Positions 43,665-51,271 of a DNA stretch of 54,113 nt are shown in pieces (the first letter of the stretch is position 1; each line of letters begins with the position of its first letter). Under the pieces are notes generated by a model. The model ran no database searches and was not told the origin of the DNA. It saw nothing but the letters and a program-made list of their open reading frames with translations. Origin of the DNA: Clostridia bacterium (GTDB lineage Bacteria; Bacillota; Clostridia; Oscillospirales; CAG-272); NCBI GenBank assembly GCA_017456985.1, contig JAFTIH010000002.1, positions 1-54,113 on the forward strand, written 5' to 3'. The translations under genes were made by a program, and so were the position numbers.

Positions 43665-43910
43665 TCAGAATTTGCTCTTAATATCCGCAATACAGTCGGC
43701 GCAAAGGCGCTTGCCCTTGTACTCGACCACCGTGCTCTCACTACCGCAAAAGAGGCAAGAGGGCTGATATTTTCTCAAAATGATACGGTCCTCCTCCGCG
43801 AAGAACTCGATCTCATCACCGCTCTCGATATCCATCTTACGACGCATTTCCTTGGGAAGCACCAGTCTGCCCATCTCGTCGATATTTCTTACGATTCCCG
43901 TGTCTTTCAT
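43665..43910 (-). CDS. AbrB-family transition-state regulator with zinc-ribbon tail
   Basis: An 81-residue SpoVT/AbrB-type DNA-binding protein. The swapped-hairpin barrel is MKDTGIVRNIDEMGRLVLPKEMRRKMDI, the typical N-terminus of AbrB. Residues 50-81 add CLFCGS...LCADC, a C-x2-C...C-x2-C pair in place of the usual AbrB multimerisation region. It is probably a transition-phase regulator and lies next to the spoIIIA operon, divergently, separated by 166 nt. It has its own promoter at 43973-44001. Confidence 0.88.
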   Translation of the reverse strand: MKDTGIVRNIDEMGRLVLPKEMRRKMDIESGDEIEFFAEEDRIILRKYQPSCLFCGSESTVVEYKGKRLCADCIADIKSKF

Positions 43911-43972
43911 CCTAACGTCCTTTCCGCAATTGCGTGGTCTTTCTTTGCCGACGGTGTCGTCGCGCGAGGATT

Positions 43973-44001
43973 ATTGTATCACATCCGCATTCATTTTTCA
44001 A
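43973..44001 (-). promoter_or_regulatory. Promoter of the AbrB-like gene
   Basis: On the minus strand TTGAAA (44001-43996), 17-bp spacer, TACAAT (43978-43973), about 60 nt before the start codon. Confidence 0.65.
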
Positions 44002-44076
44002 GTACCGAAACGAAAAAAAATGTGAATTTTTTGTCATAATTTCCCATAAACCGTCACAAAAGCCAAAGGAAGTGAA

Positions 44077-44934
44077 ATGATGTCCCTCTCGTCCCTTCTC
44101 CCCCTTCTCCCCGAGGCGCTGTGCCGCGAGGTGCGCACGCATCCCGCCGCGCGCTGCGCGCCGAGCGTCTGCGAGGTGCGCTTGCGGCGGGGGCGCCCCT
44201 CGTCGCTCTCCGTCTTCCGCGACGGCGCCCTATGCAATCTTCCGCTTTCCCATCACGCGAGCGAGGAGGAGCTGACGCAGACCCTCGCGCGTGCCGCCGA
44301 CGGCTCGGTCTATGCTCACGAGGAGAGCTTGCGCGAAGGATTTCTTCCGATGAAGGGGGGCATCCGATTAGGAGTGTGCGGACGGGCGACCCCCGACGGC
44401 GGGGGCGGCATCAAAGCGCTTTCGTCCATCAGCTCTCTCGTCTTTCGCCTGCCCCACGCACATCCCCACGCCGCCGACGAGCTGTGTAATTTCTTTGAAA
44501 AAACACAAGGCGGGATCCTTCTGTTTGCACCGCCGGGCGGGGGCAAGACCACCCATCTGCGCGCCTTCATCCAAGCACTCGGCACGCGCTACCGCATCGC
44601 GGCGGTCGATACGCGCGAGGAGCTTTGCGTTGAGGACGAAGCGCTTTTGCTCGACTGTCTTTCGGGCTATCCCAAGCGCTTGGGCGCCGAGATCGCCCTG
44701 CGTACTCTCTCGCCCGAGATCCTCGTGCTTGACGAGCTTGGCAAGGCGGAGTGCGACGCGCTGTGCGCGCTCGTTTCCTTCGGGGTGCGTACCGTCGCCA
44801 CCGTCCACGCGCAAAGCGCCGACGAGGTGCGGCGCGCCCCCGCCTTTGCCCCTTTGCTCCGCTCGGGGCTCTTTTCCCACCTTTGGGACGTGCGGGGGCG
44901 CCGCCCCTCCCCGCTTTGGGAGGAGAGGGCGTGA
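44077..44934 (+). CDS. spoIIIAA: Stage III sporulation protein AA
   Basis: A 285-residue secretion-type ATPase. Walker A is APPGGGKTTHLRAF, Walker B is PEILVLDELGKAEC, and an RVG-like N-terminus precedes. It powers or assembles the SpoIIIA-SpoIIQ channel from the mother cell. AAAGGAAG precedes the ATG at 44077. It is the first gene of a complete, tightly packed spoIIIAA-AH operon. I did not find a convincing sigma-E promoter in the upstream 166 nt. Confidence 0.95.
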   Translation: MMSLSSLLPLLPEALCREVRTHPAARCAPSVCEVRLRRGRPSSLSVFRDGALCNLPLSHHASEEELTQTLARAADGSVYAHEESLREGFLPMKGGIRLGVCGRATPDGGGGIKALSSISSLVFRLPHAHPHAADELCNFFEKTQGGILLFAPPGGGKTTHLRAFIQALGTRYRIAAVDTREELCVEDEALLLDCLSGYPKRLGAEIALRTLSPEILVLDELGKAECDALCALVSFGVRTVATVHAQSADEVRRAPAFAPLLRSGLFSHLWDVRGRRPSPLWEERA

Positions 44935-45413
44935 CGGGACTGATCGGGGGCGTTTTATGGGCGCTCTTTCTTCTGCTTTTGACCCTTCGTACCGCCGCCG
45001 AGGAAAGGCGCGTTGCAGAAGAGCTTGCGGGGCTTTGCCGTCTGCTTGACGCCCTGCGCGCCGAGCTTGCGGGCGCCTCCCGCCCCCTTCCCGTCTTTTT
45101 TGCGTCCTTCTCGGACGCGGCGCTTGCGGGATGCGGTTTTCTTACCGTTTTGCAAAAGGAGGGGCTGTGCGCCGCGCTACGCTCGCGCACGCTCCATCCG
45201 CGCACCGCACGGGCGGCGCTCCCCATCCTTTCGCCCTTTGCCGACGCGCTCGGGGAGCGCTTATTCAAGGAAGAGTGCCGCGCCGTCGAGGAAGCCCTCT
45301 CGCGCCTGTCCCCCATCGCGCATCGCGCGGCAGAGGATGCGCCACGTCGCGCGCGGCTCGGGGGTGTTCTGACGGTTTCGGGCGGCTTGCTTTTGCTTTT
45401 ACTTTTCATTTAA
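44931..45413 (+). CDS. spoIIIAB: Stage III sporulation protein AB
   Basis: A 160-residue membrane protein of the engulfed-forespore channel. It has one N-terminal membrane segment (GLIGGVLWALFLLLLTL), a helical cytosolic region resembling GspF-like type II secretion platforms, and a C-terminal hydrophobic end (GGLLLLLLFI). The GTG start at 44931 overlaps the spoIIIAA stop (GTGA), and GGAGGAG lies just upstream. A longer in-frame reading to 44751 is a shadow within spoIIIAA. Confidence 0.9.
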   Translation: MTGLIGGVLWALFLLLLTLRTAAEERRVAEELAGLCRLLDALRAELAGASRPLPVFFASFSDAALAGCGFLTVLQKEGLCAALRSRTLHPRTARAALPILSPFADALGERLFKEECRAVEEALSRLSPIAHRAAEDAPRRARLGGVLTVSGGLLLLLLFI

Positions 45414-45429
45414 GAAAGGAGCGTCCTTC

Positions 45430-45624
45430 GTGGATATTTCCCTTATTTTAAAGGTCGCGGGCATCGGGATGCTCGTTTCGGTCAGCTGCCAGATCTTATC
45501 CAAGTCGGGAAAAGACGAGCAGGCGCTGCTTTTGACGCTCACGGGGATGGTCGTGGTGCTTTTGATGCTCGTCGGACAGCTCGGGGACTTGATCAGCACC
45601 CTGCGCGCGGTATTCGGCTTATGA
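45430..45624 (+). CDS. spoIIIAC: Stage III sporulation protein AC
   Basis: A 64-residue membrane protein with two hydrophobic helices (LILKVAGIGMLVSV and LLLTLTGMVVVLLMLVGQ), the exact size and pattern of SpoIIIAC. GTG start with AAAGGAG upstream. Its stop overlaps the spoIIIAD start. Confidence 0.92.
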   Translation: MDISLILKVAGIGMLVSVSCQILSKSGKDEQALLLTLTGMVVVLLMLVGQLGDLISTLRAVFGL

Positions 45625-46001
45625 GCGTCGTGTCCGCCGTGGGTGTGTCCCTTCTTTGCGCGGTCTGCGCGCTCGTTTTGCGAGAATCCAAAAGCCCCGT
45701 TGCCCCCTTACTCTCCCTGCTTGGCGGATTATGCTTGCTTTTGGTCCTCTTCCCACGCCTCGGGGACCTGTTTTCGACGCTCAAAAACACGCTCGGTGCG
45801 CTGGACGGCGCGGGCGTTGAGAGCGTGGGCAAGATCCTTTCCGCCGCCCTGCTCGTCGGGGTGGGGTGCGACGCCTGCACCGAGCTTGGCGCCCCCCATC
45901 TTGCCGCGAAGTTAGATTTCTTCGGCAAGATCGAAATTCTGCTTCTCGCGCTTCCCACGCTTGACGAGCTTCTCTCGCGCGTGACAGCGCTACTCTCGTG
46001 A
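45621..46001 (+). CDS. spoIIIAD: Stage III sporulation protein AD
   Basis: A 126-residue membrane protein paralogous to SpoIIIAC, with membrane helices at both ends and the conserved IEILLLALPTLDELL near the C-terminus. It overlaps spoIIIAC (ATGA) and spoIIIAE (GTGA) at its ends, indicating coupled translation. Confidence 0.92.
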   Translation: MSVVSAVGVSLLCAVCALVLRESKSPVAPLLSLLGGLCLLLVLFPRLGDLFSTLKNTLGALDGAGVESVGKILSAALLVGVGCDACTELGAPHLAAKLDFFGKIEILLLALPTLDELLSRVTALLS

Positions 46002-47137
46002 GACGCCGCGCACTCGTCGGCGCGTTCCTTTTGGCACTTTTGTGGGTGCTTTTTATCCCCGTTTGCGCCAAAGGAACGGAAAGCGCCGCGCAAAACGAAG
46101 CACAAAAGGACCCCCTTACCGCCGCAGAGGACGAAACGCGCGAGGGACTGCTCGCCCTTCTGCCCGATGCGGCAAAAGCAAGGCTCCCCGACCCCACGGA
46201 CGCCGAGGCGGTAGAAGACGCCGTAGGCTTCCGCGCCCTCTTTTCCCTCTTTGCCGACGCCCTCACGGGAAGCGCGGGAGCGCACGCAGGACGCCTTCTT
46301 TCCCTCGTTATGCTCACGCTTGCCTTTTCCGTCGTCCCGCTTTTTTTCGCACGAAGCTCTCCCGTCACCGCGACGGTGCTTGAATGCAGTGCCGCGCTTT
46401 CCGTCTTCGCCCTGCTCTATCCCACGCTCGCGCGCGTGCTGTCCTTTTTTTCGGACTTAAAGGGGCTCTCTCTCGGTCTCTCTCCCATCTTTGTTTCCCT
46501 GCTTGCGGCAGGGGGCGGGACGGCGCAGGCGGGCGCGGCGGGCGCGGGCTTTTCCTCCTTTGCGGCGATGCTCTCTCTTTTCGGGGAGAGCGTCTTCCCG
46601 CCGCTTCTTCGCCTTTTGCTCGCCCTCGCCCTACTCGCGGCGCTCGGCAACTGCACGCTCGTTCGCGAGCTTTCGCGGCGGCTCTCGGGGGTGACGGTGT
46701 TCTTCTTTTCCGTGCTCTCGATGCTCTTTCTCGCCTCGCTCGCCTTTGAAAGCTCGCTGGCGGGGAGCGCCGATTCGGTGGCGCTTCGCACCGTCAAATA
46801 TACCGTTTCCTCTGCCATCCCCGTGGTGGGCTCCACCGTATCGGGCGCCCTCTCGGCGCTCTCCTCCTCACTTTCACTCTTACGGGGCGCGGCGGGCGGA
46901 ACGGCGGTCGTAGCACTGCTTGCGCTGTTGCTTCCACCGCTTGCCGAGGTCTTTCTTTTGCGGCTCGCGCTGTCGCTGTGCGAGAGCGTTTGCGTCTTCA
47001 CGGGTGCAGACCCGATGCGGGGCGTGCTGGGGCGTTTTCGCGGGGTGCTTGACCTTGCCCTCGCCGCCCTTGCCCTGCTCTCGGTGCTCTTTCTCGTCAC
47101 AGTCGGGACCTTTTCCCGCGCGCACGCCGCGCTTTGA
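45998..47137 (+). CDS. spoIIIAE: Stage III sporulation protein AE
   Basis: A 379-residue polytopic membrane protein with a signal-like N-terminus (LVGAFLLALLWVLFIPVCA), a hydrophilic region of about 80 residues, and several membrane helices in the C-terminal half (SVVPLFFARSSPVTATVLEC; YTVSSAIPVVGSTVSGAL is the conserved SpoIIIAE core). It forms part of the mother-cell channel. GTG start overlapping spoIIIAD. Confidence 0.92.
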   Translation: MRRRALVGAFLLALLWVLFIPVCAKGTESAAQNEAQKDPLTAAEDETREGLLALLPDAAKARLPDPTDAEAVEDAVGFRALFSLFADALTGSAGAHAGRLLSLVMLTLAFSVVPLFFARSSPVTATVLECSAALSVFALLYPTLARVLSFFSDLKGLSLGLSPIFVSLLAAGGGTAQAGAAGAGFSSFAAMLSLFGESVFPPLLRLLLALALLAALGNCTLVRELSRRLSGVTVFFFSVLSMLFLASLAFESSLAGSADSVALRTVKYTVSSAIPVVGSTVSGALSALSSSLSLLRGAAGGTAVVALLALLLPPLAEVFLLRLALSLCESVCVFTGADPMRGVLGRFRGVLDLALAALALLSVLFLVTVGTFSRAHAAL

Positions 47138-47193
47138 GGTGATCCGCGCACACCGCGCTTTTTATAAAAGAAAAAGGAAAGGAGGTAATCAAA

Positions 47194-47646
47194 ACGGAAG
47201 CGATCAAAAGCATCTGCATCGGGGCGGCGTGTCTTTCTCTCGTAACGCTCCTACTTCCGGAGCGCGAGGGGGTACGACGCGCGGCGTTGACGGCGTTCTC
47301 ACTCGTCTTTCTCCTCTTCCTTTTGCCAAGCGGCGCGGACTTCTCCTTCCCTTCGCTCTTACCGGGGATAGAGGAGGGCGAAGCGGTGTCGGGAGAGGCG
47401 TACGAGGAAACGGTCAAGCGAGAAACCCTCGCCGCCGTCAAGGCGGACCTTTGCCGCCGCTTTTCCATCGGCAAGGACGCGCTCGCTCTCTCGGGGGAGA
47501 TCACGCTCGACGGGGAGGACTTCGCCATCCGCTCGCTCACCCTGACGCTGTCGGGCACGGGCTTCTTTGCGGACGCGAGCTCGCTTTTGCGCTACGTCGA
47601 AGAAAACTATACCACGCATTGTGAGGTGCATTTCGTTGGATCTTAA
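47194..47646 (+). CDS. spoIIIAF: Stage III sporulation protein AF, non-canonical start
   Basis: A product of about 150 residues with two N-terminal membrane helices (ICIGAACLSLVTLLLPE and AFSLVFLLFLLP) and a soluble C-terminal domain, as in SpoIIIAF. The frame is open from a TGA at 47140, and AAAGGAGG (to 47185) is a strong ribosome binding site, but no ATG, GTG or TTG lies between the stop and 47287. ACG at 47194, 8 nt after GGAGG, is exactly where SpoIIIAF proteins begin (then EAIKSICIG). The next TTG (47287) would delete the first helix. Either ACG is used, or the genome has a T-to-C change or error. Confidence 0.8.
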   Translation, partial: TEAIKSICIGAACLSLVTLLLPEREGVRRAALTAFSLVFLLFLLPSGADFSFPSLLPGIEEGEAVSGEAYEETVKRETLAAVKADLCRRFSIGKDALALSGEITLDGEDFAIRSLTLTLSGTGFFADASSLLRYVEENYTTHCEVHFVGS

Positions 47647-48109
47647 AAAGCTTTTTTCCCGCCTTTCGGGCAACCGCTTGCTCTTTCTCCTTGGCGCCTT
47701 GGGGCTCGTGTTTCTGCTCTTCTCGGGCGTGGGCGGGAAAGCAAAAACCGAGGAGGGGGCGACGGCAATGGCGTGGGCAGAGGCGTACCGCGCCACCCTT
47801 GAGGAAGAGTTAGGCGCCCTTTGCACGCAGGTCGAGGGCGTCGGTGAGGCGCACGTTTTTCTCACGCTCGCCTCGAGCGAGATCGCCGTTTACGAGAAGA
47901 ATCAGAGCGGCGAGAGCGAAACGCTCGCCACCTCGGGGGGCGAAGCGGTGCTCCTTGCCTACCGCCCGCCCGAGATCGCGGGGGTGACCGTCGTTTGTGC
48001 GGGCGGCGACTCTCCCGCCGTCAAGCGGGAGCTGTGCGAGCTGCTTTCCACCGCGCTCGCGGTGGGGGCGTCGCAAATTCATATTGCGCCCCTTGTTCTA
48101 CACGGCTAG
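47636..48109 (+). CDS. spoIIIAG: Stage III sporulation protein AG
   Basis: A 157-residue ring-forming channel protein with one membrane helix (LLFLLGALGLVFLLFSGVG) and an outside ring-building domain ending SQIHIAPLVL. I chose TTG 47636 (DLKKLFSRLSG follows) because GAGGTG lies upstream and the family begins there; it overlaps spoIIIAF by 11 nt. Longer in-frame starts lie within spoIIIAF. Confidence 0.9.
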   Translation: MDLKKLFSRLSGNRLLFLLGALGLVFLLFSGVGGKAKTEEGATAMAWAEAYRATLEEELGALCTQVEGVGEAHVFLTLASSEIAVYEKNQSGESETLATSGGEAVLLAYRPPEIAGVTVVCAGGDSPAVKRELCELLSTALAVGASQIHIAPLVLHG

Positions 48110-48156
48110 GCGCGTGCATAAGATAAAGTGTCAAATCAAGAACGGAGGAAAATCCT

Positions 48157-48705
48157 ATGGCAAAAATCAAATTCAAAGGAGAGGACGGTATCTTCTCCAA
48201 AATCGGTCGCAGAAATCTTTTGATCGTGTGCGCAGTGCTGCTCATCGGCGGCGCGGTCGCCCTCAACTACTTCCTGTTTACGGGCGACGACAAGGTGGAT
48301 TACGACGGCTCGGGAATGACGGACGCAAACCCCGACGACGGCGCCGGCAACACCGCCGACACCTACTTCGCCGCCGCCGAGCTCTCGCGCGATCAGGCAA
48401 GAGATGAAGCACTCGCCGTTTTGCAAACGGTGCTCGCCAGCGAGGACGCGTTAGAGGAAACCAAAAACCAAGCGCTCTCGGACATCTCGCGCATCGCGCT
48501 TGAGATCGAAAAGGAAGCCAACATCGAATCCCTCGTGCGGGCGCGCGGCTTTGAAGAGTGCATCGCCGTCATCAGCGGTGACAACGCAAGCGTCATCGTG
48601 CGCTCGGATGCGGAGCTTCTTGGGAGCCACGTCGCGCAGATCAGCGAGATCGTTTACGAGCAGGCGGGCATTCTCCCCGCAAATCTCAAGATCCTTTGTA
48701 AATAA
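48157..48705 (+). CDS. spoIIIAH: Stage III sporulation protein AH
   Basis: A 182-residue membrane protein, the mother-cell partner of SpoIIQ. A cytosolic N-terminus, one membrane helix (NLLIVCAVLLIGGAVALNYF), an acidic linker and the YscJ-like C-terminal domain (AAAELSRDQARDEALAVLQ... ISEIVYEQAGILPANLKI) are typical. CGGAGG precedes the ATG. Last gene of the operon; a terminator follows at 48720. Confidence 0.93.
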   Translation: MAKIKFKGEDGIFSKIGRRNLLIVCAVLLIGGAVALNYFLFTGDDKVDYDGSGMTDANPDDGAGNTADTYFAAAELSRDQARDEALAVLQTVLASEDALEETKNQALSDISRIALEIEKEANIESLVRARGFEECIAVISGDNASVIVRSDAELLGSHVAQISEIVYEQAGILPANLKILCK

Positions 48706-48719
48706 TTGTTTACATTTTC

Positions 48720-48758
48720 GGGAAAGGGAGTCGAAAAAGGCTCTCTTTCCCTCTTTTT
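48720..48758 (+). terminator. Terminator of the spoIIIA operon
   Basis: GGGAAAGGGAG (48720-48730) pairs with CTCTCTTTCCC (48741-48751) with one mismatch, followed by a T run. Confidence 0.8.
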
Positions 48759-48787
48759 GAAAAAGTAGAAAAAAGTCTTGTTTCATC

Positions 48788-48816
48788 TTGACTTTTTCCC
48801 CTCTTTGTGCTAAAAT
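48788..48816 (+). promoter_or_regulatory. Promoter of asd
   Basis: TTGACT (48788-48793), 17-bp spacer, TAAAAT (48811-48816), 36 nt before the ATG. Confidence 0.7.
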
Positions 48817-48852
48817 AATCGCGTATTCTATATTGATTGAAGGAGTCCCGTT

Positions 48853-49935
48853 ATGGAAAAGCTCAAGGTTGGCATTATCGGCGCGACCGGTATGGTCGGT
48901 CAGCGCTTCATCACGCTGCTTGAAAATCACCCTTATTTTGAGATCACCGCACTCATCGCATCTCCCCGCAGTGCAGGCAAGACCTACGTCGAGGCGGTCG
49001 GCGAGCGCTGGAAGCTTGCCGCTCCTATGCCCGAGTGCGTCAAGGATATGGTCGTCATCTCCTCGGAGGAGGTGGAGCGCGTCGCATCTCTCGTTGACTT
49101 CGTTTTCTGCGCGGTCGATATGAAGAAGCCCGACATCCTCGCCCTGGAAGAGAAGTATGCCAAAGCCGAGGTCCCCGTCGTTTCCAACAACTCTGCAAAC
49201 CGTTGGACGCCCGACGTTCCTATGGTCATTCCCGAGATCAACGACGCGCACCTTGCCGTCATCGACGCACAGCGCAAGCGCCTCGGCACCAAGCGCGGCT
49301 TTATCGCCGTCAAGCCCAACTGCTCCATTCAGAGCTACGTGCCGATGCTCACTCCCCTCTTGAAATTCAAGCCCACCGTCGTCATCGCCACCACCTACCA
49401 GGCGATCAGTGGCGCGGGCAAGACCTTCCGCGAATGGCCCGAAATGATCGACAACGTCATCCCCTTCATCGGCGGTGAAGAGGAAAAGAGCGAGAAGGAG
49501 CCCCTGCGTGTTTGGGGTACCGTAGAGGGCGGCGAGATCGTCCCCGCCAAGTCCCCCATCATCACCTCGCAGTGCATCCGCGTTCCCGTGAGCGACGGTC
49601 ACACCGCGGCAGTCTTCGTCAGCTTTGAAGAGAAGCCCACGAAGGAAGACATTCTCGAGGCGTGGCGCACCTATCGCGGCAAGCCCCAGGAGCTGGGCCT
49701 TCCCTCCGCGCCCGCGCAGTTCATCACCTACTTTGAGGAAGACAACCGTCCCCAAGCAAAGCTCGACCGCGACCTTTACGGCGGTATGGGCGTGTCGGTC
49801 GGCAGACTCCGCGAGGACAGCGTGTACGACTACAAGTTCGTGGGTCTTTCCCACAACACGCTGCGCGGTGCGGCAGGCGGTGCCGTGCTGATCGCCGAGC
49901 TTCTTTACAGAGAAGGCTACATCACCAAGAAATAA
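48853..49935 (+). CDS. asd: Aspartate-semialdehyde dehydrogenase
   Basis: A 360-residue NADPH enzyme making aspartate semialdehyde for lysine, diaminopimelate, threonine and methionine. NADP-binding IIGATGMVGQRF is at the N-terminus and the active-site cysteine is in KPNCSIQ, the form of the archaeal/fungal-like subgroup. The substrate-binding SGAGKTF follows. Diaminopimelate made through it also feeds the spore cortex. Monocistronic: promoter at 48788-48816 and terminator at 49942. Confidence 0.95.
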   Translation: MEKLKVGIIGATGMVGQRFITLLENHPYFEITALIASPRSAGKTYVEAVGERWKLAAPMPECVKDMVVISSEEVERVASLVDFVFCAVDMKKPDILALEEKYAKAEVPVVSNNSANRWTPDVPMVIPEINDAHLAVIDAQRKRLGTKRGFIAVKPNCSIQSYVPMLTPLLKFKPTVVIATTYQAISGAGKTFREWPEMIDNVIPFIGGEEEKSEKEPLRVWGTVEGGEIVPAKSPIITSQCIRVPVSDGHTAAVFVSFEEKPTKEDILEAWRTYRGKPQELGLPSAPAQFITYFEEDNRPQAKLDRDLYGGMGVSVGRLREDSVYDYKFVGLSHNTLRGAAGGAVLIAELLYREGYITKK

Positions 49936-49941
49936 TTTTAA

Positions 49942-49972
49942 AAAGGAAGAATGCCCCGCATTCTTCCTTTTC
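49942..49972 (+). terminator. Terminator of asd
   Basis: AAAGGAAGAATGC (49942-49954) and GCATTCTTCCTTT (49958-49970) form a 13-bp stem with a 3-nt loop and a T-rich tail. Confidence 0.9.
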
Positions 49973-50020
49973 TTTTCGCGTCCGCTTCCAATCGCTGCCG
50001 TCGCTTCCAAGATTTTTGCA

Positions 50021-50049
50021 TTGCAATTATACCACGCATTCGGTATAAT
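50021..50049 (+). promoter_or_regulatory. Promoter with operator-like dyad before the SleB-like gene
   Basis: TTGCAA (50021-50026), 17-bp spacer, TATAAT (50044-50049). The spacer and -10 box are covered by ATTATACC (50026-50033) and GGTATAAT (50042-50049), an 8-bp inverted repeat, which could be a repressor site. Confidence 0.6.
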
Positions 50050-50179
50050 GGAAGCACCGAGGGTTCGGGGGGCTCACGGTGCGCATTTTTTTCTCCTTTC
50101 TTCCCCCTTTTCTTTTAATTCCTTTTTCTTTTCTTGCGCGCCGCCTCCCATCCTCGAGTTTTGACTATGGAGGTTTTCT

Positions 50180-51076
50180 ATGCAAAAAACCAAAACACGA
50201 CGGCGTATGCTCTCCGTGCTTTGCGCCGCGCTCCTCTTTTCGGTCTTCCTTGCGCTCCCCGCAAATGCGGCAACGCTGTCAAGGACACCGGGCAAGGTGT
50301 CAAGCATCGACGCCTGGCGCTACGAGCGCATCCCCATCCACACGGATGACGGCAGACTTGAAACGGATGGCAGGCTCATCGCGGGTACCACCTATCTCCC
50401 CCTGCGCGCCTTCTTCGAGGCGTACGCACCGGATGCCGTGCTTACATACCACGCAAGCATCCGCACCGCAGAGCTACGGGGCAAGGGGCTCACCGTCTCC
50501 GCACGCGACGGCTCGAACCTTCTCTACGCCAACGGCAGGTGTCTTTACAGCGATATGCCCATCAAGATCCTCTCCGACGGCACGATGTACGTTCCCATCC
50601 GCTCGCTCGCCAAGGTCCTCTCGCTTACCGTCTATTGGAGCGAAAAATGGCGCTCCGTCACCCTCTCGGGTACTCCCACACCGCTCGAGGACGGCGCCAC
50701 CTACTACGACGAAGCCGACCTTCATTGGCTCTCGCGGATCATCTCCGCCGAAGCGCGCGGCGAGCCCTTCATCGGGCAGGTCGCCGTGGGCAACGTGGTG
50801 CTCAACCGCACGCGCCATAAGGCGTACCCGAACACCGTCAAGGAGGTCGTCTTCGACCGCCAGGGCGGCGTCGTGCAATTCTCCCCCGTCGCGGACGGCT
50901 CCATCTGGATGACCCCGCACGCCACCTCCGTCACCGCGGCAAAGGTGTGCCTCGAGGGCGACACCGTATCCGAGCGCATCCTCTTCTTCTACGCGCCCAG
51001 TATGGTCACAAGCACCTGGATCGAGCGCAACCGCCCCTATGCGTTCACCATCGCCTCTCATCGGTTTTTCTATTAA
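50180..51076 (+). CDS. SleB/CwlJ-type cell wall hydrolase with copper-amine-oxidase-N domain
   Basis: A 298-residue secreted protein. The signal peptide ends near ANA (LLFSVFLALPANA). Residues 50-160 are a copper-amine-oxidase-like N-terminal (stalk) domain (LIAGTTYLPLRAF, MYVPIRSLAKVL). Residues 175-298 are the SleB hydrolase domain: LSRIISAEARGEPFIGQVAVGNVVLNR with the catalytic glutamate in SAEARG. Such enzymes cut cortex peptidoglycan during germination or vegetative wall turnover. AGGAGG-like sequence is less clear here (TATGGAGG before the ATG). Terminator at 51083. Confidence 0.88.
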   Translation: MQKTKTRRRMLSVLCAALLFSVFLALPANAATLSRTPGKVSSIDAWRYERIPIHTDDGRLETDGRLIAGTTYLPLRAFFEAYAPDAVLTYHASIRTAELRGKGLTVSARDGSNLLYANGRCLYSDMPIKILSDGTMYVPIRSLAKVLSLTVYWSEKWRSVTLSGTPTPLEDGATYYDEADLHWLSRIISAEARGEPFIGQVAVGNVVLNRTRHKAYPNTVKEVVFDRQGGVVQFSPVADGSIWMTPHATSVTAAKVCLEGDTVSERILFFYAPSMVTSTWIERNRPYAFTIASHRFFY

Positions 51077-51082
51077 AAAAAG

Positions 51083-51113
51083 CTTGCCCACCGCAAAAAG
51101 CGGTGGGCAATTT
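51083..51113 (+). terminator. Terminator after the SleB-like gene
   Basis: TTGCCCACCGC (51084-51094) and GCGGTGGGCAA (51100-51110) form an 11-bp stem. Confidence 0.85.
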
Positions 51114-51141
51114 GTATTTCGAAATGCTTTTATATCAATTA

Positions 51142-51214
51142 GCACGAGAGTGCCGTCCTTGTAAGCATAATTATACTCCTTTTTGCCGAAAAAGTCAAGA
51201 GAGCGCACGAGATT
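51142..51214 (-). pseudogene. RHS-repeat gene remnant, copy A
   Basis: The minus strand reads NLVRSLDFFGKKEYNYAYKD, a piece of an RHS core repeat. It is a 73-nt near copy of 52558-52630, and the homology ends abruptly on both sides. It holds a TTGACT-17-TATAAT promoter-like pair (51198-51193 and 51175-51170). With the terminator at 51241-51262 it forms a block of about 130 nt repeated at 52558-52682. Confidence 0.7.
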
Positions 51215-51240
51215 GCTATACCTTTGCGTATATAGAAAAA

Positions 51241-51262
51241 CTCCCCGCCCGAAGGCGGGGAG
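51241..51262 (-). terminator. Terminator of the membrane-protein gene at 51272
   Basis: CTCCCCGCC/GGCGGGGAG stem with a small loop; T run on the minus strand side. Identical in core sequence to 52655-52676. Confidence 0.85.
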
Positions 51263-51271
51263 AAAAATGTT

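Noticed and set aside
43911-44076. Sigma-E promoter for spoIIIA
   Set aside because: I looked for -35 and -10 elements of the sporulation sigma type; only weak partial matches (GTCATAATTT) exist, so none is called.
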